Assembly: GCF_945605565.1 (NCBI RefSeq)
Contig: NZ_OX216966.1
Location: forward strand, 558,001 to 622,000
DNA from: Paenibacillus dendritiformis
GTDB taxonomy: Bacteria; Bacillota; Bacilli; Paenibacillales; Paenibacillaceae
Direction: 5' to 3'
Length of the DNA: 64,000 bases
The notes under the pieces were generated by a model that did not search any database, had not been told where the DNA came from, and saw only the letters and a program-made list of their open reading frames with translations. Positions 35,102-44,206 of the stretch are shown here, one piece after another; positions within the stretch are counted from its first letter, which is position 1; every line of letters starts with the position of its first letter. The translations under genes and the position numbers were made by a program.

Positions 35102-35192
35102 TGGCGGAAAGGGTGGGATTCGAACCCACGCACGCTTTGACACGCCTAGCTGATTTCGAGTCAGCCCCCTTGGACCTCTTGGGTACCTTTCC
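35102..35192 (-). tRNA. tRNA-Ser(CGA)
   Basis: 91 nt including an encoded CCA. The acceptor stem is GGAAAGG / CCTTTCC, the D-arm region CCCAAGAGG is followed by the anticodon stem-loop GCTGA-CTCGAAA-TCAGC with anticodon CGA, then a long variable arm (TAGGCGTGTCAAAGCGTGCG) typical of tRNA-Ser, and the T-loop GGGTTCGAATCCC. It reads TCG codons. Confidence 0.95.
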
Positions 35193-35253
35193 ACAGCACA
35201 ATTCATTTTAACACATGAACTTGAAGAATGCAAGATGTTTTACTCGACTTTTT

Positions 35254-35457
35254 TTAGGACTCCGCCTCTGCCGATCGAAGCACTTTTTTCATGCTTTTTT
35301 CGAACTTGGCCCGAGGAATGAGCACGCTATGCTTGCAGCCTACGCATTTAATCCGAATATCCATGCCCATTCGAATAATTTCCATTTCATTTGTGCCGCA
35401 TGGATGCGGCTTTTTCATTTGCACGACATCCCCCAATTGAAATTGCTTACGTTCCAT
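35254..35457 (-). CDS. DUF951 family protein (YyzM-like)
   Basis: 67 aa. It has FQLGDVVQMKKPHPCGTNEMEIIRMGMDIRIKCVGCKHSVLIPRAKFEK, seen here as LGDVVQMKKPHPCG and IRIKCVGC. The three cysteines (HPCG and CVGC) could bind a metal. The start at 35457 follows AAAGGGGAT; an in-frame ATG at 35481 has no site. It overlaps the end of the MscS gene by 11 nt, as part of one operon. In Bacillus the protein lies in the same place near yyaF/ychF. Function unknown. Confidence 0.9.
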   Translation of the reverse strand: MERKQFQLGDVVQMKKPHPCGTNEMEIIRMGMDIRIKCVGCKHSVLIPRAKFEKSMKKVLRSAEAES

Positions 35458-36379
35458 TCGTCGAGATCCCCTTTCCTTCATAGTTTTCAATCGCTGCCGC
35501 TTCCTCCTCTTTGCGGTGCTGCGACTTTCTAACCTCCAGATTGATGAGTCTGGACACCTGCGCCTGGGTGAACGGCTTGCATTCCGCGATGATGCGGATC
35601 GTCGTCTCGGTGCGGGTCATCGTCTGAATCCCGAGCACCTGCGGCTGCCGAATCACATTCGGCTCGCGCTCCGGCAAGGCTGCCAATATCTTCTCCATTC
35701 GCTCAACCGCCGCATCGACGTCTTCATCTGCAGCAATGACGACATCCACCACAGCTAACGAATTGCTGATCGAGTAGTTGGTTACGTCCGTAATGCTTCC
35801 ATTGGGGATAATATGTATCTCCCCTGTCCAGCTGTGTATCCGCGTAGACCTCAGACCGATCATTTCCACGGTGCCCTGGAACTGTCCTACCTTGATCACG
35901 TCCCCGACGGCGAACTGATCCTCGAAAATGATGAAAAATCCGGTCATCACGTCCTTAACCAGGCTCTGCGAGCCGAAGCCGATCGCAAACGTAACGACCC
36001 CTGCCCCAGCCAGCAGCGGAGCCAGATTGACGTTGAACTCCATTAAAATGAACATAATCATCGTGAAGTTCAGTGTCAATGAGGTTACATTTTTGAGCAG
36101 CTTCACAATCGTGAGCAGGCGGCGCGGGTTAAGGGTAAGATTGCCCCTTCCCTTCTTGTTCATCGCCCTGTCGATCATGCGGAAAAGCACCTTGATCGCG
36201 ATCCGGGAAATGAGAATAATGAGCACGATCCGGATGGACTTGATAATCAGCCACTCCCAAGTGGAAGGATCTGTTATCCAGTCTATAATCTGATGCTGCC
36301 ATTTCTGAAATATGCTAACCGTCTGTTCGATGTTCTGTTCCATCATGTTCGTCTCTGCCGGTTCTGCCTGCAGCATCAT
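35447..36379 (-). CDS. Small-conductance mechanosensitive channel (MscS family)
   Basis: 310 aa. Three or more transmembrane helices lie at about 45-65, 95-118 and 120-140. The pore helix has LAPLLAGAGVVTFAIGFGSQSLVKDVMTG (as GAGVVTFAIGFGSQ), followed by the beta domain signature FAVGDVIKVGQFQGTVEMIGLRSTRI and HIIPNGSI. It lets ions and solutes out under osmotic downshock. It is preceded by the DUF3343 gene (1 nt gap) and followed by DUF951 (11-nt overlap). Confidence 0.93.
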   Translation of the reverse strand: MMLQAEPAETNMMEQNIEQTVSIFQKWQHQIIDWITDPSTWEWLIIKSIRIVLIILISRIAIKVLFRMIDRAMNKKGRGNLTLNPRRLLTIVKLLKNVTSLTLNFTMIMFILMEFNVNLAPLLAGAGVVTFAIGFGSQSLVKDVMTGFFIIFEDQFAVGDVIKVGQFQGTVEMIGLRSTRIHSWTGEIHIIPNGSITDVTNYSISNSLAVVDVVIAADEDVDAAVERMEKILAALPEREPNVIRQPQVLGIQTMTRTETTIRIIAECKPFTQAQVSRLINLEVRKSQHRKEEEAAAIENYEGKGISTNGT

Positions 36380-36380
36380 C

Positions 36381-36656
36381 TCACTCCTCTACCGATTCTA
36401 TCAATTGAATATATTGATCGTCCTGCTTATAGAATATCCCGCGAATCTCGATCCGCTCGGTTCGAATCAGCGTTCGGACCGCCTCCAGATCGTCAGGCTG
36501 GAACTGAATGGACAGCGCGCATCCTGCCGTAATCTGCGCCGGTGTCGGACAAGTGTCAATGTCCAGCTCGAGATAGTCCATCAGCATTTCCATTCGCAGC
36601 GCATGCTGGGTAGAATCAAAGGCCAGCAGCCATTCTTCCGCTTCCGTTCCATTCAT
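36381..36656 (-). CDS. DUF3343 family protein
   Basis: 91 aa from ATG 36656, which follows AAGGAAGGG. An in-frame ATG at 36722 has no site. The sequence EEWLLAFDSTQHALRMEMLMDY at the start, then PTPAQITAGCALSIQF, fits the pattern of DUF3343 proteins (putative Se/S carrier-like: a FxSTxxAxxxE helix and an AGCGLAxxF-like Cys motif). One cysteine remains in AGCAL and another in DTCPTP. Function unknown. First gene of the DUF3343-mscS-DUF951 operon, divergent from yyaC. Confidence 0.8.
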   Translation of the reverse strand: MNGTEAEEWLLAFDSTQHALRMEMLMDYLELDIDTCPTPAQITAGCALSIQFQPDDLEAVRTLIRTERIEIRGIFYKQDDQYIQLIESVEE

Positions 36657-36762
36657 AACGGCGCACCCTTCCTTAACGGTATGATTTCCTTCTTCCGAGT
36701 ATAAAACTCCTCTTTCATCCATATACTAGTTACTACTATTTCGTAGAAACGGAGGTTGCGCC

Positions 36763-37350
36763 GTGACTTATTCTCTCTTCAATTCTCCCGCTCCAATAGA
36801 TTGTCCGCCATGCAAAGTGGATTACAACACGCCGGAAGCGCTGACGACGCTGGTCCGTTCCTGCCGCGAGCATTTGCGCATGCGCGCCCCTTACCAATCG
36901 CTGACGGTTGTATGCATTGGCACTGATCGTTCCACCGGAGATTGTCTTGGCCCGCTCGTCGGCACGTATCTGGTCAAGTTAGCCACTTCCCAGTACCGTG
37001 TTTTCGGTACGCTGCAGCAGCCAGTCCATGCCATGAATTTGCAGGACAAGCTGGACGAATTGCGGCAGGAAGATCCGACTACCTTCATCTTGGCCGTCGA
37101 TGCCTGCCTTGGCCAGAGCAGCAGCGTAGGCGCGGTTCAGATCCAGCATGGTCCTGTCCGTCCGGGCGCAGGAGTGAACAAACAATTGCCCCCGGTCGGC
37201 GACATGCACATAACCGGCATCGTCAACGTCGGAGGCTTCATGGAATATTTCGTGCTGCAGAACACTCGGCTTCATCTGGTCATGAGCATGGCCGAACTGA
37301 TCGGAGAAGTGATTCATCAATCGATCGCAGGGACAACCCCGATTAACTAA
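36763..37350 (+). CDS. yyaC: YyaC-like spore protein (putative protease)
   Basis: 195 aa from GTG 36763, 7 nt after GGAGGT. It contains VVCIGTDRSTGDCLGPLVGTYL and VHAMNLQDKL, then ILAVDACLGQSSSVGAVQI and GDMHITGIVNVGGFMEYFVLQNTRL. These are the marks of the YyaC family, related in fold to the spore germination protease and hydrogenase maturation proteases; in B. subtilis it is made in the forespore. Its 3' end overlaps the convergent DUF4446 gene by 4 nt. Confidence 0.92.
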   Translation: MTYSLFNSPAPIDCPPCKVDYNTPEALTTLVRSCREHLRMRAPYQSLTVVCIGTDRSTGDCLGPLVGTYLVKLATSQYRVFGTLQQPVHAMNLQDKLDELRQEDPTTFILAVDACLGQSSSVGAVQIQHGPVRPGAGVNKQLPPVGDMHITGIVNVGGFMEYFVLQNTRLHLVMSMAELIGEVIHQSIAGTTPIN

Positions 37351-37874
37351 TCTCTGTCTGCCTTCGCCGTGGCGGCTTGTCCACGGCTGGCTGCCGCCGC
37401 TTCAAGAGCCTGCTTCTCTTCCGGTGATAAGGAATACGTGGATTGGCCTTTCTCCACAGGCTTCGCGTAAACATAGGAATGATCCCGCCCATGAATGCCT
37501 GTCAGCACAATGCCGTCTTGTTCATCGTTGATCCAGGCAATCGAGAAGCTCAATTCGCTCCCATGCTCTGCAAAGGCGTTGTAACGCTGAATGCCGACAT
37601 GGGACTTCATTCTGGCAGCGGCTCCTTCCAGCTGCTGAATGCGCCGTTGATGCTGCTCGATTCCGCTCCGCAACCGGCTCATGTCATCATGCATGCTGGA
37701 CAACACCAGATCGAGCTGCTCGACGCCGCTCTCCCCCATGATGGACATGTATTTCCGCCGCAGCTTGCGAAGCTTCACGCCCTGAATCCATACCAATAAT
37801 AGTAACATAAGAGATAACCCTGCCGTACACAGTACGACCAGCGGTAACCAATCATTCCATAACTCATTCATCAT
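37347..37874 (-). CDS. DUF4446 family membrane protein
   Basis: 175 aa. One N-terminal transmembrane helix (LVVLCTAGLSLMLLLLVWI) is followed by a basic stretch (GVKLRKLRRKY), a helical coiled-coil-like region, and a compact domain with HVGIQRYNAFAEHGSELSFSIAWINDEQDGIVLTGIHGRD that identifies DUF4446. The C-terminus is charged. Two ATGs are adjacent; the ribosome site (AGGAG, 13 nt away) is weak. Function unknown; it often lies near parB in Firmicutes. Confidence 0.88.
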   Translation of the reverse strand: MMNELWNDWLPLVVLCTAGLSLMLLLLVWIQGVKLRKLRRKYMSIMGESGVEQLDLVLSSMHDDMSRLRSGIEQHQRRIQQLEGAAARMKSHVGIQRYNAFAEHGSELSFSIAWINDEQDGIVLTGIHGRDHSYVYAKPVEKGQSTYSLSPEEKQALEAAAASRGQAATAKADRD

Positions 37875-37901
37875 AGGTCTCTGTTCTCTCCTGCCTCTAG
37901 C

Positions 37902-39080
37902 TTATCCGATGCATAACCAATGTAAAGCTTCCGTTACCTTTTCGATATCTGCCTCTGTCGTATTCCAACCGACACTAATGCGCAAAGCGCCGGATTCCAA
38001 CGTCCCCGCTGCCCGGTGGGCCGCAGGAGTGCAGTGGTATCCCGCCCTCGCCGCAATGCCGAATTCGCGATCGAGACGATGGGCCAAGACGGAACTATCG
38101 ATACGTTCGCTGATCAGCGATACGATTCCCGTCCGTGGCTGCCCAAGCGCAGGTCCAAGAATTCTCAGGCCTGGAAGCCGTTCAATCGATTCCATCAGCT
38201 TCTGAGTGAGTCCCCATTCCTTCTTATACCTGGCCTCTACCGTCTCCCGCAATACATATCGTACCCCTGCCTCCATACCGGCGATACCGACCGTATTCGG
38301 CGTCCCCGCTTCATAGCAGTCCGGCCGCGTGGCAGGGTGAACCGCTTCATCGGAATAGCTTCCCGTTCCGCCTTGTACGAGAGGATGAACATCGAGATCG
38401 GGGTCAATATATAGCCCGCCGGTTCCCTGTGGCCCAAGCAGACCTTTGTGGCCGGGAAAAGCAAGCATATCAATGCCAAGCGCCGCCACCGAGATGGGCA
38501 GCAGCCCCGCCGACTGGGCCGCATCCACAAGCAGCTTCGCGCCATAATCATGCGCAATAGCCGCAATCTCCCCTACCGGTTGGATGGAACCGAACAGATT
38601 GGAGCTATGATTGCAGATGACGAGCCGGGTATGAGGCTTCATAGCCTGCCGAATCCGATGCAGTTCAACCGTTCCAGATGCATCCGCTTCGACATAAGTG
38701 ACCTCAACCCGATGATGGCGCATCAACCACTCCAGCGGACGAGTAACCGAGTTATGCTCCACACCCGTTGCTACAACATGATCCCCTGGCCGGACGTAGC
38801 CATGAATGGCCGTGTTCAACGCCATCGTCGTATTGGACATCCAGGCAATATCTACCGGATTGGCCACCTGGAACAGCTCGGCCGCTGCCATTCTCGCATG
38901 AAGAATGCGCTTGCTCGCCTTTACGGCAATCCGATGCCCGCCTCGCCCCGGATTGCCTCCTTCTTCCATCATCGACCGCTGCATCGCTTCCATAACGCAT
39001 GCTGGCTTGGGCCACGAGGTGGCTGCATGATCCATATAAATGATTGGAGGCGCATCCTCTCTTCCGCGCATCTCATCCAC
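37902..39080 (-). CDS. Class V aminotransferase, cysteine desulfurase-like
   Basis: 392 aa. A PLP enzyme of the NifS/SufS type: IYMDHAATSWPKP at the start, then HNSVTRPLEWL, VDAAQSAG, and the PLP-lysine in FPGHKGLLGPQGTGGLYI. The C-terminal active-site segment reads AARAGYHCTPAAHRAAGTL; the Cys-containing loop is present. This fits the cysteine desulfurase-like family found near the origin of Bacilli. It probably removes sulfur from cysteine for Fe-S or thio-nucleotide assembly, but the target is unknown. It is transcribed toward the DUF4446 gene. Confidence 0.88.
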   Translation of the reverse strand: MDEMRGREDAPPIIYMDHAATSWPKPACVMEAMQRSMMEEGGNPGRGGHRIAVKASKRILHARMAAAELFQVANPVDIAWMSNTTMALNTAIHGYVRPGDHVVATGVEHNSVTRPLEWLMRHHRVEVTYVEADASGTVELHRIRQAMKPHTRLVICNHSSNLFGSIQPVGEIAAIAHDYGAKLLVDAAQSAGLLPISVAALGIDMLAFPGHKGLLGPQGTGGLYIDPDLDVHPLVQGGTGSYSDEAVHPATRPDCYEAGTPNTVGIAGMEAGVRYVLRETVEARYKKEWGLTQKLMESIERLPGLRILGPALGQPRTGIVSLISERIDSSVLAHRLDREFGIAARAGYHCTPAAHRAAGTLESGALRISVGWNTTEADIEKVTEALHWLCIG

Positions 39081-39215
39081 CTCATTCTACCTATAACTTT
39101 ACCTTATCCCGGCATGGGCAAATAGAACATTTTTGTAACCTTTTTAATCCCAATATATCCCTGGAAATCATCCGTTTCAAGCCGGAATCTGCTTGGAAAA
39201 TCGGGTCTCAAAAAA

Positions 39216-39282
39216 GAAAAAAACTGGCATTCTTAGTTTAATCCTTTGGGCAAAGGATGACAACCAAGTGTCCAGCTTTTTT
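39216..39282 (-). terminator. Probable parA-parB terminator
   Basis: An inner perfect stem ATCCTTTG / CAAAGGAT (39241-39258) lies between outer arms AGCTGG and CCAGTT (39275-39222), followed on the minus strand by a run of T (TTTTTTTC). It lies 11 nt after the parB stop codon. Confidence 0.65.
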
Positions 39283-39292
39283 GCAAAAATTA

Positions 39293-40147
39293 TTAATTGG
39301 AAGAAACGGTCTGCAGCAGTTCCAGCAACCTTTCCAAATCCTGCTTGCTGAAATACGCAATCTCAATTTTTCCTTTGTCTTTATTTTGCTTAATCCGGAC
39401 CGTGGTGCGGAATTGTTCGCGCAGGCTCTCCTCTACCTCATGCAGGTATGGATCATGGCGAACAGCCTTCGGCTTGTCTGCCGGTTTGTTTTTCTGATGA
39501 AGCTGCTGTATCGCTTCTTCCAGTTGTCTGACGCTCCACCCTTGATCGATCGTCGACTTCGCAAGCTGCTTCACTTTCGTTGTATCTTTTACGCCTACGA
39601 TAGCGCGTGCATGTCCCATCGACAGTGTTCCACGTGAAACATACTCCTTTACTTCTTCCGGAAGCTGAAGCAATCTCAGGAAATTGGCGATATGTGATCG
39701 CGATTTGCCTACCTTAACAGACAGCTCCTCCTGCGTAAGCGAGAATTGATCCATCAGTCCTTGATAAGCAAGCGCCAGCTCGATTGCATTCAGATTTTCC
39801 CGCTGCAGGTTCTCAATGAGGGCAATTTCCATCACTTGCTGATCGGAAAAGCTGCGAATCACGGCCGGTATTGTTGTCAGCCCCAGCAATTGCGAAGCCC
39901 GGTAACGGCGTTCCCCTGCGATGATCTCGTAGCCTTTGACGACGCTCCGAACAATAATCGGCTGAATAACACCATGCTGCTTAATCGACTCGGCCAATTC
40001 CTGAATCGACTGTTCATCGAAGTTTTTGCGCGGCTGATAAGGATTCGGACGCAATTGCTGCAAGGACACTTCCGTAACCTTATCATCATCGTTCACGGAT
40101 AAAGAAGGAATGAGCGCATCCAAGCCACGTCCTAAACGCTTACTCAT
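39293..40147 (-). CDS. parB: Chromosome partitioning protein ParB (Spo0J)
   Basis: 284 aa. The ParB/Srx CTPase domain has LRPNPYQPRKNFDEQSIQELAESIKQHGVIQPI with the C-box [13 protein letters not shown] seen as [12 protein letters not shown] and the ENLQRENLNAIE box. The helix-turn-helix is LTQEELSVKVGKSRSHIANFLRLLQLP and the C-terminal dimer part ends RLLELLQTV. It loads at parS as a sliding CTP clamp and recruits SMC. It overlaps parA by 8 nt and carries a parS site in its coding sequence. Confidence 0.97.
   Translation of the reverse strand: MSKRLGRGLDALIPSLSVNDDDKVTEVSLQQLRPNPYQPRKNFDEQSIQELAESIKQHGVIQPIIVRSVVKGYEIIAGERRYRASQLLGLTTIPAVIRSFSDQQVMEIALIENLQRENLNAIELALAYQGLMDQFSLTQEELSVKVGKSRSHIANFLRLLQLPEEVKEYVSRGTLSMGHARAIVGVKDTTKVKQLAKSTIDQGWSVRQLEEAIQQLHQKNKPADKPKAVRHDPYLHEVEESLREQFRTTVRIKQNKDKGKIEIAYFSKQDLERLLELLQTVSSN
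39626..39641. promoter_or_regulatory. parS site inside parB
   Basis: TGTTCCACGTGAAACA matches the Bacillus parS consensus TGTTNCACGTGAAACA completely. Confidence 0.92.
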
Positions 40148-40901
40148 ATGAAATCACTTCCTTCGCAAGTTCCAAATATACCTCGGCGCCTTTCGATTTC
40201 GGATCATAGGTCATAATCGACTGTCCATGCGACGGCGCTTCGCTCAAACGGATATTCCGAGGAATGATCGTTTGATACACCTTTTGCTGAAAATACTTTT
40301 TCACCTCTTCGATGACTTGAATGCCCAGATTCGTACGAGCATCCAGCATCGTCAACAGCACGCCCTCAATTTGCAAGGACGTATTGAGATGTTTTTGCAC
40401 CAGTCTTACCGTATTGAGCAGTTGGCTCAAGCCTTCTAATGCATAGTACTCGCATTGAATCGGAATAATGACGGAATGAGAGGCCGTCAGCGAATTAATC
40501 GTCAAAATCCCTAAGGACGGCGGACAATCAATCAATATATAATCATACAAATGGGCCACAAGCTGCAATGACTTCTTCAGCCGGACTTCCCGTGAAATCG
40601 TCGGAACCAGCTCAATCTCGGCCCCCGCCAATTGAATCGTGGCCGGTATAATATGCAAGCCTTCGACCATCGTAGGAACGATCGCATCTTTGGGATGGAC
40701 GTCATTAATGATGACATCATAAATGCAGTTGGCTACATCCGCTTTATTAATCCCTACTCCGCTTGTCGTATTGCCCTGCGGATCGATATCTACCAGTAAT
40801 ACCCGCTTGCCTAGCAACGCCAAACCCGCACCCAAATTCACCGTCGTCGTGGTCTTCCCGACGCCGCCTTTCTGGTTGGTAATGGCAATGACTTTAGCCA
40901 T
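40140..40901 (-). CDS. parA: Chromosome partitioning ATPase ParA (Soj)
   Basis: 253 aa. The deviant Walker A KGGVGKTTTTVNLGAG is at the N-terminus, Walker A' is VLLVDIDPQGN and Walker B is ILIDCPPSLG. There is no long N-terminal DNA-binding extension, as in chromosomal Soj. It works with ParB in origin segregation and regulates DnaA in B. subtilis. Operon with parB. Confidence 0.97.
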   Translation of the reverse strand: MAKVIAITNQKGGVGKTTTTVNLGAGLALLGKRVLLVDIDPQGNTTSGVGINKADVANCIYDVIINDVHPKDAIVPTMVEGLHIIPATIQLAGAEIELVPTISREVRLKKSLQLVAHLYDYILIDCPPSLGILTINSLTASHSVIIPIQCEYYALEGLSQLLNTVRLVQKHLNTSLQIEGVLLTMLDARTNLGIQVIEEVKKYFQQKVYQTIIPRNIRLSEAPSHGQSIMTYDPKSKGAEVYLELAKEVISYE

Positions 40902-40975
40902 TCCTCTTCACCTCAATGTTGATTCTTTCTGCCTTCTCCAGCTGCATCGAGACTTCAATTGCTTTCCTATGCAAT

Positions 40976-41003
40976 AAAAAGAGCGGCGTCTTGGCTGCCG
41001 CCC
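40976..41003 (-). terminator. Terminator of noc
   Basis: On the minus strand GGGCGGC and GCCGCTC (41003-40981) form a GC-rich stem followed by five T residues, 92 nt after the noc stop. Confidence 0.65.
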
Positions 41004-41095
41004 TAACGTTCCGCCATGCGAACAACACCAACGTCTTCATCCGATTGTAAGCAATGGTAGACATGCAGCACATGATTGGACTTCAAGACGTGATT

Positions 41096-41911
41096 TTATC
41101 GTTTCGGAATTTTAATCACAATTTCGTAATGATCCTCATGATCCTTCTCATCCGTTTTAATCTTCAGGCCGGATCCAGAGACCATATCAATCGACTGGCG
41201 AATCGTGTTCAAGGCCAAGCGCACATCTTTCGTGAACGAAATGCGTTTCGTCTTTTTGGCCTTATTGACTTCTTTATAGAAAGCGACTCTCGCTTCCGTC
41301 TGCTTCACATTCAGTTCTTTAGTAATGATCTCATTCAATAGCTTGAGCTGCCATTCTTCCGAATCGAGACTCAACAGTGCCCGGGCATGACGTTCCGTCA
41401 ACTTGCGTTCCATCAGAGCTGTCTTGACTGCTTCGGGAAGTTGAAGCAACCGAATCTTGTTGGCTATTGTCGATTGGCTTTTGCCTAATCGCTGCGCCAA
41501 GCTTTCTTGTGTCAGATCATGGAGATCGATCAGCTTCTGATAAGCAACCGCTTCCTCGATCGCGGTCAACCCTTCACGCTGCAAATTCTCAATGAGGGCA
41601 ATAGACGCCGCTTGAGAATCGTTAATTTCTCGAATAATCCCCGGGATGGTGTCCATGCCCAGCTTTTTCACTGCTCGCCAACGCCGCTCCCCGGCAATAA
41701 TCTCATACTTGCCGTTACGCTGCCGAACCACGATCGGTTGAATAACACCATGGGTCTTAATCGTCTGACACAATTCATCAATTCGTTCATCATCAAAAAT
41801 GGTGCGCGGTTGATAAGGGCTGGTGACAATCTCGTCCACCGGAAGCTGTTTGACCTCATCCAGCGCTCCCCGCTCTGCAAAACCGAATAACCGAGACAGT
41901 TGTTCTTTCAT
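41096..41911 (-). CDS. noc: Nucleoid occlusion protein Noc
   Basis: 271 aa from ATG 41911. A ParB paralog: [87 protein letters not shown]. The short N-terminal amphipathic helix [11 protein letters not shown] is the membrane-binding part known in Noc and separates it from ParB. It blocks division over the nucleoid. Next to parA-parB, as usual; rsmG, its usual upstream neighbour, is 5.6 kb away here because of the accessory island. Confidence 0.94.
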   Translation of the reverse strand: MKEQLSRLFGFAERGALDEVKQLPVDEIVTSPYQPRTIFDDERIDELCQTIKTHGVIQPIVVRQRNGKYEIIAGERRWRAVKKLGMDTIPGIIREINDSQAASIALIENLQREGLTAIEEAVAYQKLIDLHDLTQESLAQRLGKSQSTIANKIRLLQLPEAVKTALMERKLTERHARALLSLDSEEWQLKLLNEIITKELNVKQTEARVAFYKEVNKAKKTKRISFTKDVRLALNTIRQSIDMVSGSGLKIKTDEKDHEDHYEIVIKIPKR

Positions 41912-42127
41912 ATCCGATAATACCACCTAACTTCAAAATAATGCCAGACACTTGAAGAAGCGGCAGTTGCTCTGCTCCATCGGATTGTATAATCCGTAAT
42001 CCATACCTACATGAAAAGCCTACCCGTGCAATATCCATGCTGACACATGAATACAGCTACTCTCTATCCTATCTATTCTCCAAGCAGGCACCTATTTCCT
42101 GCAAGGATAGAACTTGAACAAAAATAT

Positions 42128-42143
42128 TGTTCCACGTGGAACA
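42128..42143. promoter_or_regulatory. parS-like palindrome upstream of noc
   Basis: TGTTCCACGTGGAACA is a perfect 16-bp palindrome, one base from the parS consensus, 217 nt upstream of noc. It more likely binds ParB than Noc, whose known site has CCCGGG in the centre. Confidence 0.8.
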
Positions 42144-42300
42144 AATCACCAATTCCATTGCCAACCATTTCTGCTCTACTTTACATGATACCATGATGTT
42201 CCTGCGTTTCATAGATATTCTCGGAACTGATCTGAGATTAGATAATGTGCAAACCTGCTTTGTCCATTGCATCAAAAAGCGGCCTATGTACACAGTCCGG

Positions 42301-42681
42301 TTATTTACATTTTCCCGATTCATCTCCGCGAATCTTTCCCTCGCAATATAGTTTATAATAGGTGTTGTTACTCACTTCCGCAGCAATCGCTTCTGTGACA
42401 GGAACGCCTTTTATCGAATATAGATTGGTGCCAACGGGGTATTTGTTAGAAAATGTATCTTCAATAGATCTCAAAAACGATTCATCATCACTGTATTTTT
42501 CAACGGTGCCTATTTTTTTGTCGATCTCCGTTACCATTTCTTCGGTTGCTTGGTACATATAACCGTTCCATGTGAGACCAATTATTTTCCATTCATTGCT
42601 TGATGTCGGCAGCTTTTCTTGAGAAGAACATCCTGAAACAAATACAGACATGATAAAGGTCAAGAATAAAAAATAACGCAT
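42301..42681 (-). CDS. Small lipoprotein, paralog of the one at 43385
   Basis: 126 aa. A lipoprotein signal peptide (MRYFLFLTFIMSVFVSGC, lipobox VSGC with Cys18) is followed by a small domain: NEWKIIGLTWNGYMYQATEEMV, IGTVEKYSDDESFLRSIEDTF, and YPVGTNLYSIKGVPVTEAIAAEV, ending in charged KGK-like residues. The ATG lies 7 nt after AGGAGG. The domain is not recognised by name. Its paralog 0.7 kb upstream shares the whole length. Lower GC than the core genes around. The neighbouring small proteins suggest an accessory, possibly immunity-like, cluster. Confidence 0.8.
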   Translation of the reverse strand: MRYFLFLTFIMSVFVSGCSSQEKLPTSSNEWKIIGLTWNGYMYQATEEMVTEIDKKIGTVEKYSDDESFLRSIEDTFSNKYPVGTNLYSIKGVPVTEAIAAEVSNNTYYKLYCEGKIRGDESGKCK

Positions 42682-42924
42682 GCGTATTCCTCCTGATTAT
42701 GGAAACGGTTTAGTCCAACCAAATGTTTGGCTTAACGTTAGAGACCGAATCTAACCTTACTTCGCCTCTGTCTCATGATAGATTAATTCAATGACAGAAC
42801 ATGTGAATACTCATTCTTGCTGATAGCCGAAGCTCACGGCATATTGGATGGTACATTGAGCTTGGGTAAATCATAAAGAGCCGCAAGACTACTCCTGCGA
42901 CTCTGTCATGATAATATATTATTC

Positions 42925-43152
42925 TTATTCTAGTAGCGTTCCTTCCCTCGCTTTTCTTAACAAATCATAATAATCCAATCCACAGACCATCACTGTTTCA
43001 AAATACAAATACTTTATGTCATCTTCCTGTTCTTCTGGAGATTTTACCTTGAACCAGTCTTCCTCCATCTCTTTTTCAGTAAAGACATGGACCAGTAGAA
43101 ATATCAGTTTCCATGGCTCTTCCAACCACAATGCTGCGTTAAACATGTCCAT
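42925..43152 (-). pseudogene. 5'-truncated copy of the gene at 44458
   Basis: The last 50 or so codons (VFTEKEMEEDWFKVKSPEEQ through LRKAREGTLLE) are almost identical to the end of the 175-aa protein at 44458-44985. The first part (MDMFNAALWLEEPWKL) has no counterpart there and lacks a ribosome site. The conserved region even includes the sequence after the stop codon. This is a partial duplicate, probably not functional. Confidence 0.75.
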
Positions 43153-43384
43153 GATCAGATTGTCACTACTACTTAATTAGGTCCACATTTATCAATCCGC
43201 TCCTATTAACGTAATATTGTAGCAGTATTGACTATTTTTCTATGATTCGGACTTTAAGCCATTCAGTATAGCGAGGAAGCAAATTTAAACCCAGTTGAAA
43301 ACACTTTATACTTTTTCCTAAATTAACTTCGAGGTTTTTCATGAATGCTCGTTGGGGTTATTGCTGCAAAATTTCATCGCGGGA

Positions 43385-43765
43385 TTATTTTAATTCTCCT
43401 GACCCATTCCCATAAACCTTTCCCTCACAAATTAACTTATGATAGGTGTTGTTTTTTACTTCCGCCGCTATCGCTTCCATCACGGGAATGCCCTTTATCG
43501 AATATAGATTGGTGCCAACTGGGTATGTGTTAGAAAATGTATCCTCTATGGATCTCAGAAACGACTCCTCATCACTATACTTTTCAATCGTACCAATTTT
43601 GTGATCGATGTCCATTACCATCTCTTCGGTTATCCGATACAAGTATCCGTTCAAGGTAACGGAACTGATTCGCCAATCACCACTTGAACTGGGAAGCTTC
43701 TCTTCAGAAGTGCATCCCGTTATGATTATGGACATCATAATGACGAAACAAAAAAAATAACGCAT
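43385..43765 (-). CDS. Small lipoprotein, paralog of the one at 42301
   Basis: 126 aa from ATG 43765, 7 nt after AGGAGG; an ATG two codons earlier touches that site. Signal peptide MRYFFCFVIMMSIIITGC with lipobox ITGC, then the same domain as its paralog: GDWRISSVTLNGYLYRITEEMV, KIGTIEKYSDEESFLRSIEDTF, YPVGTNLYSIKGIPVMEAIA. The two proteins share the same length and layout. It would be anchored to the outer face of the membrane. Function unknown. Confidence 0.8.
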   Translation of the reverse strand: MRYFFCFVIMMSIIITGCTSEEKLPSSSGDWRISSVTLNGYLYRITEEMVMDIDHKIGTIEKYSDEESFLRSIEDTFSNTYPVGTNLYSIKGIPVMEAIAAEVKNNTYHKLICEGKVYGNGSGELK

Positions 43766-43948
43766 ACGCATCCCTCCTGATTATGGAAACGCTCCAATCC
43801 ATCCAAATGTTTTCAAAAAATGTTAATACAGAATTGTTTATATGTCAAAATACACTAATACGTAATCTTTTAAAACAGATAGCTCGGGAGCATACAGCGG
43901 AACATTATCCAAAAGCAAGGATTTATAATCTTGTATAAAATCCACGCT

Positions 43949-44206
43949 CTAATGACTTTTATTGAAATATTCAATGATTAACACGAGTAACCCAAAGAAA
44001 AATAACATGAGGCCAATTACGAATGGAATGCCTAAAAACAGGCTTTGAGCATTACTGATATCCGATGCACCAAAAATTGCAAACCAGAACTTTGTTCCCC
44101 TCCAAGTGTTAATACTAGATGAATATAACGCAGCAAGAATGATTATCGTCAAGCAAATCATAGTTCCATTAAATAATAGTACACTTCCAATGATTGACTT
44201 TTTCAT
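43949..44206 (-). CDS. Small membrane protein with two helices
   Basis: 85 aa from ATG 44206, after GGAGAG. Helix 1 is GSVLLFNGTMICLTIIILAAL, helix 2 IPFVIGLMLFFFGLLVLII, with a short loop (NTWRGTKFWFAIFGASDIS) between. No catalytic motif is seen. It lies between a lipoprotein gene and the 175-aa protein gene on the same strand. Function unknown. Confidence 0.7.
   Translation of the reverse strand: MKKSIIGSVLLFNGTMICLTIIILAALYSSSINTWRGTKFWFAIFGASDISNAQSLFLGIPFVIGLMLFFFGLLVLIIEYFNKSH

Noticed and set aside
35102..35192. Copy of the tRNA-Ser 3' end as an att site on the other side of the island
   Set aside because: No second copy of the T-arm/acceptor sequence was seen between 32.5 and 35.1 kb.
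42128..42143. Reading the noc-upstream palindrome as a Noc-binding site
   Set aside because: The known Noc site has a CCCGGG centre; this one has CACGTG and fits parS.
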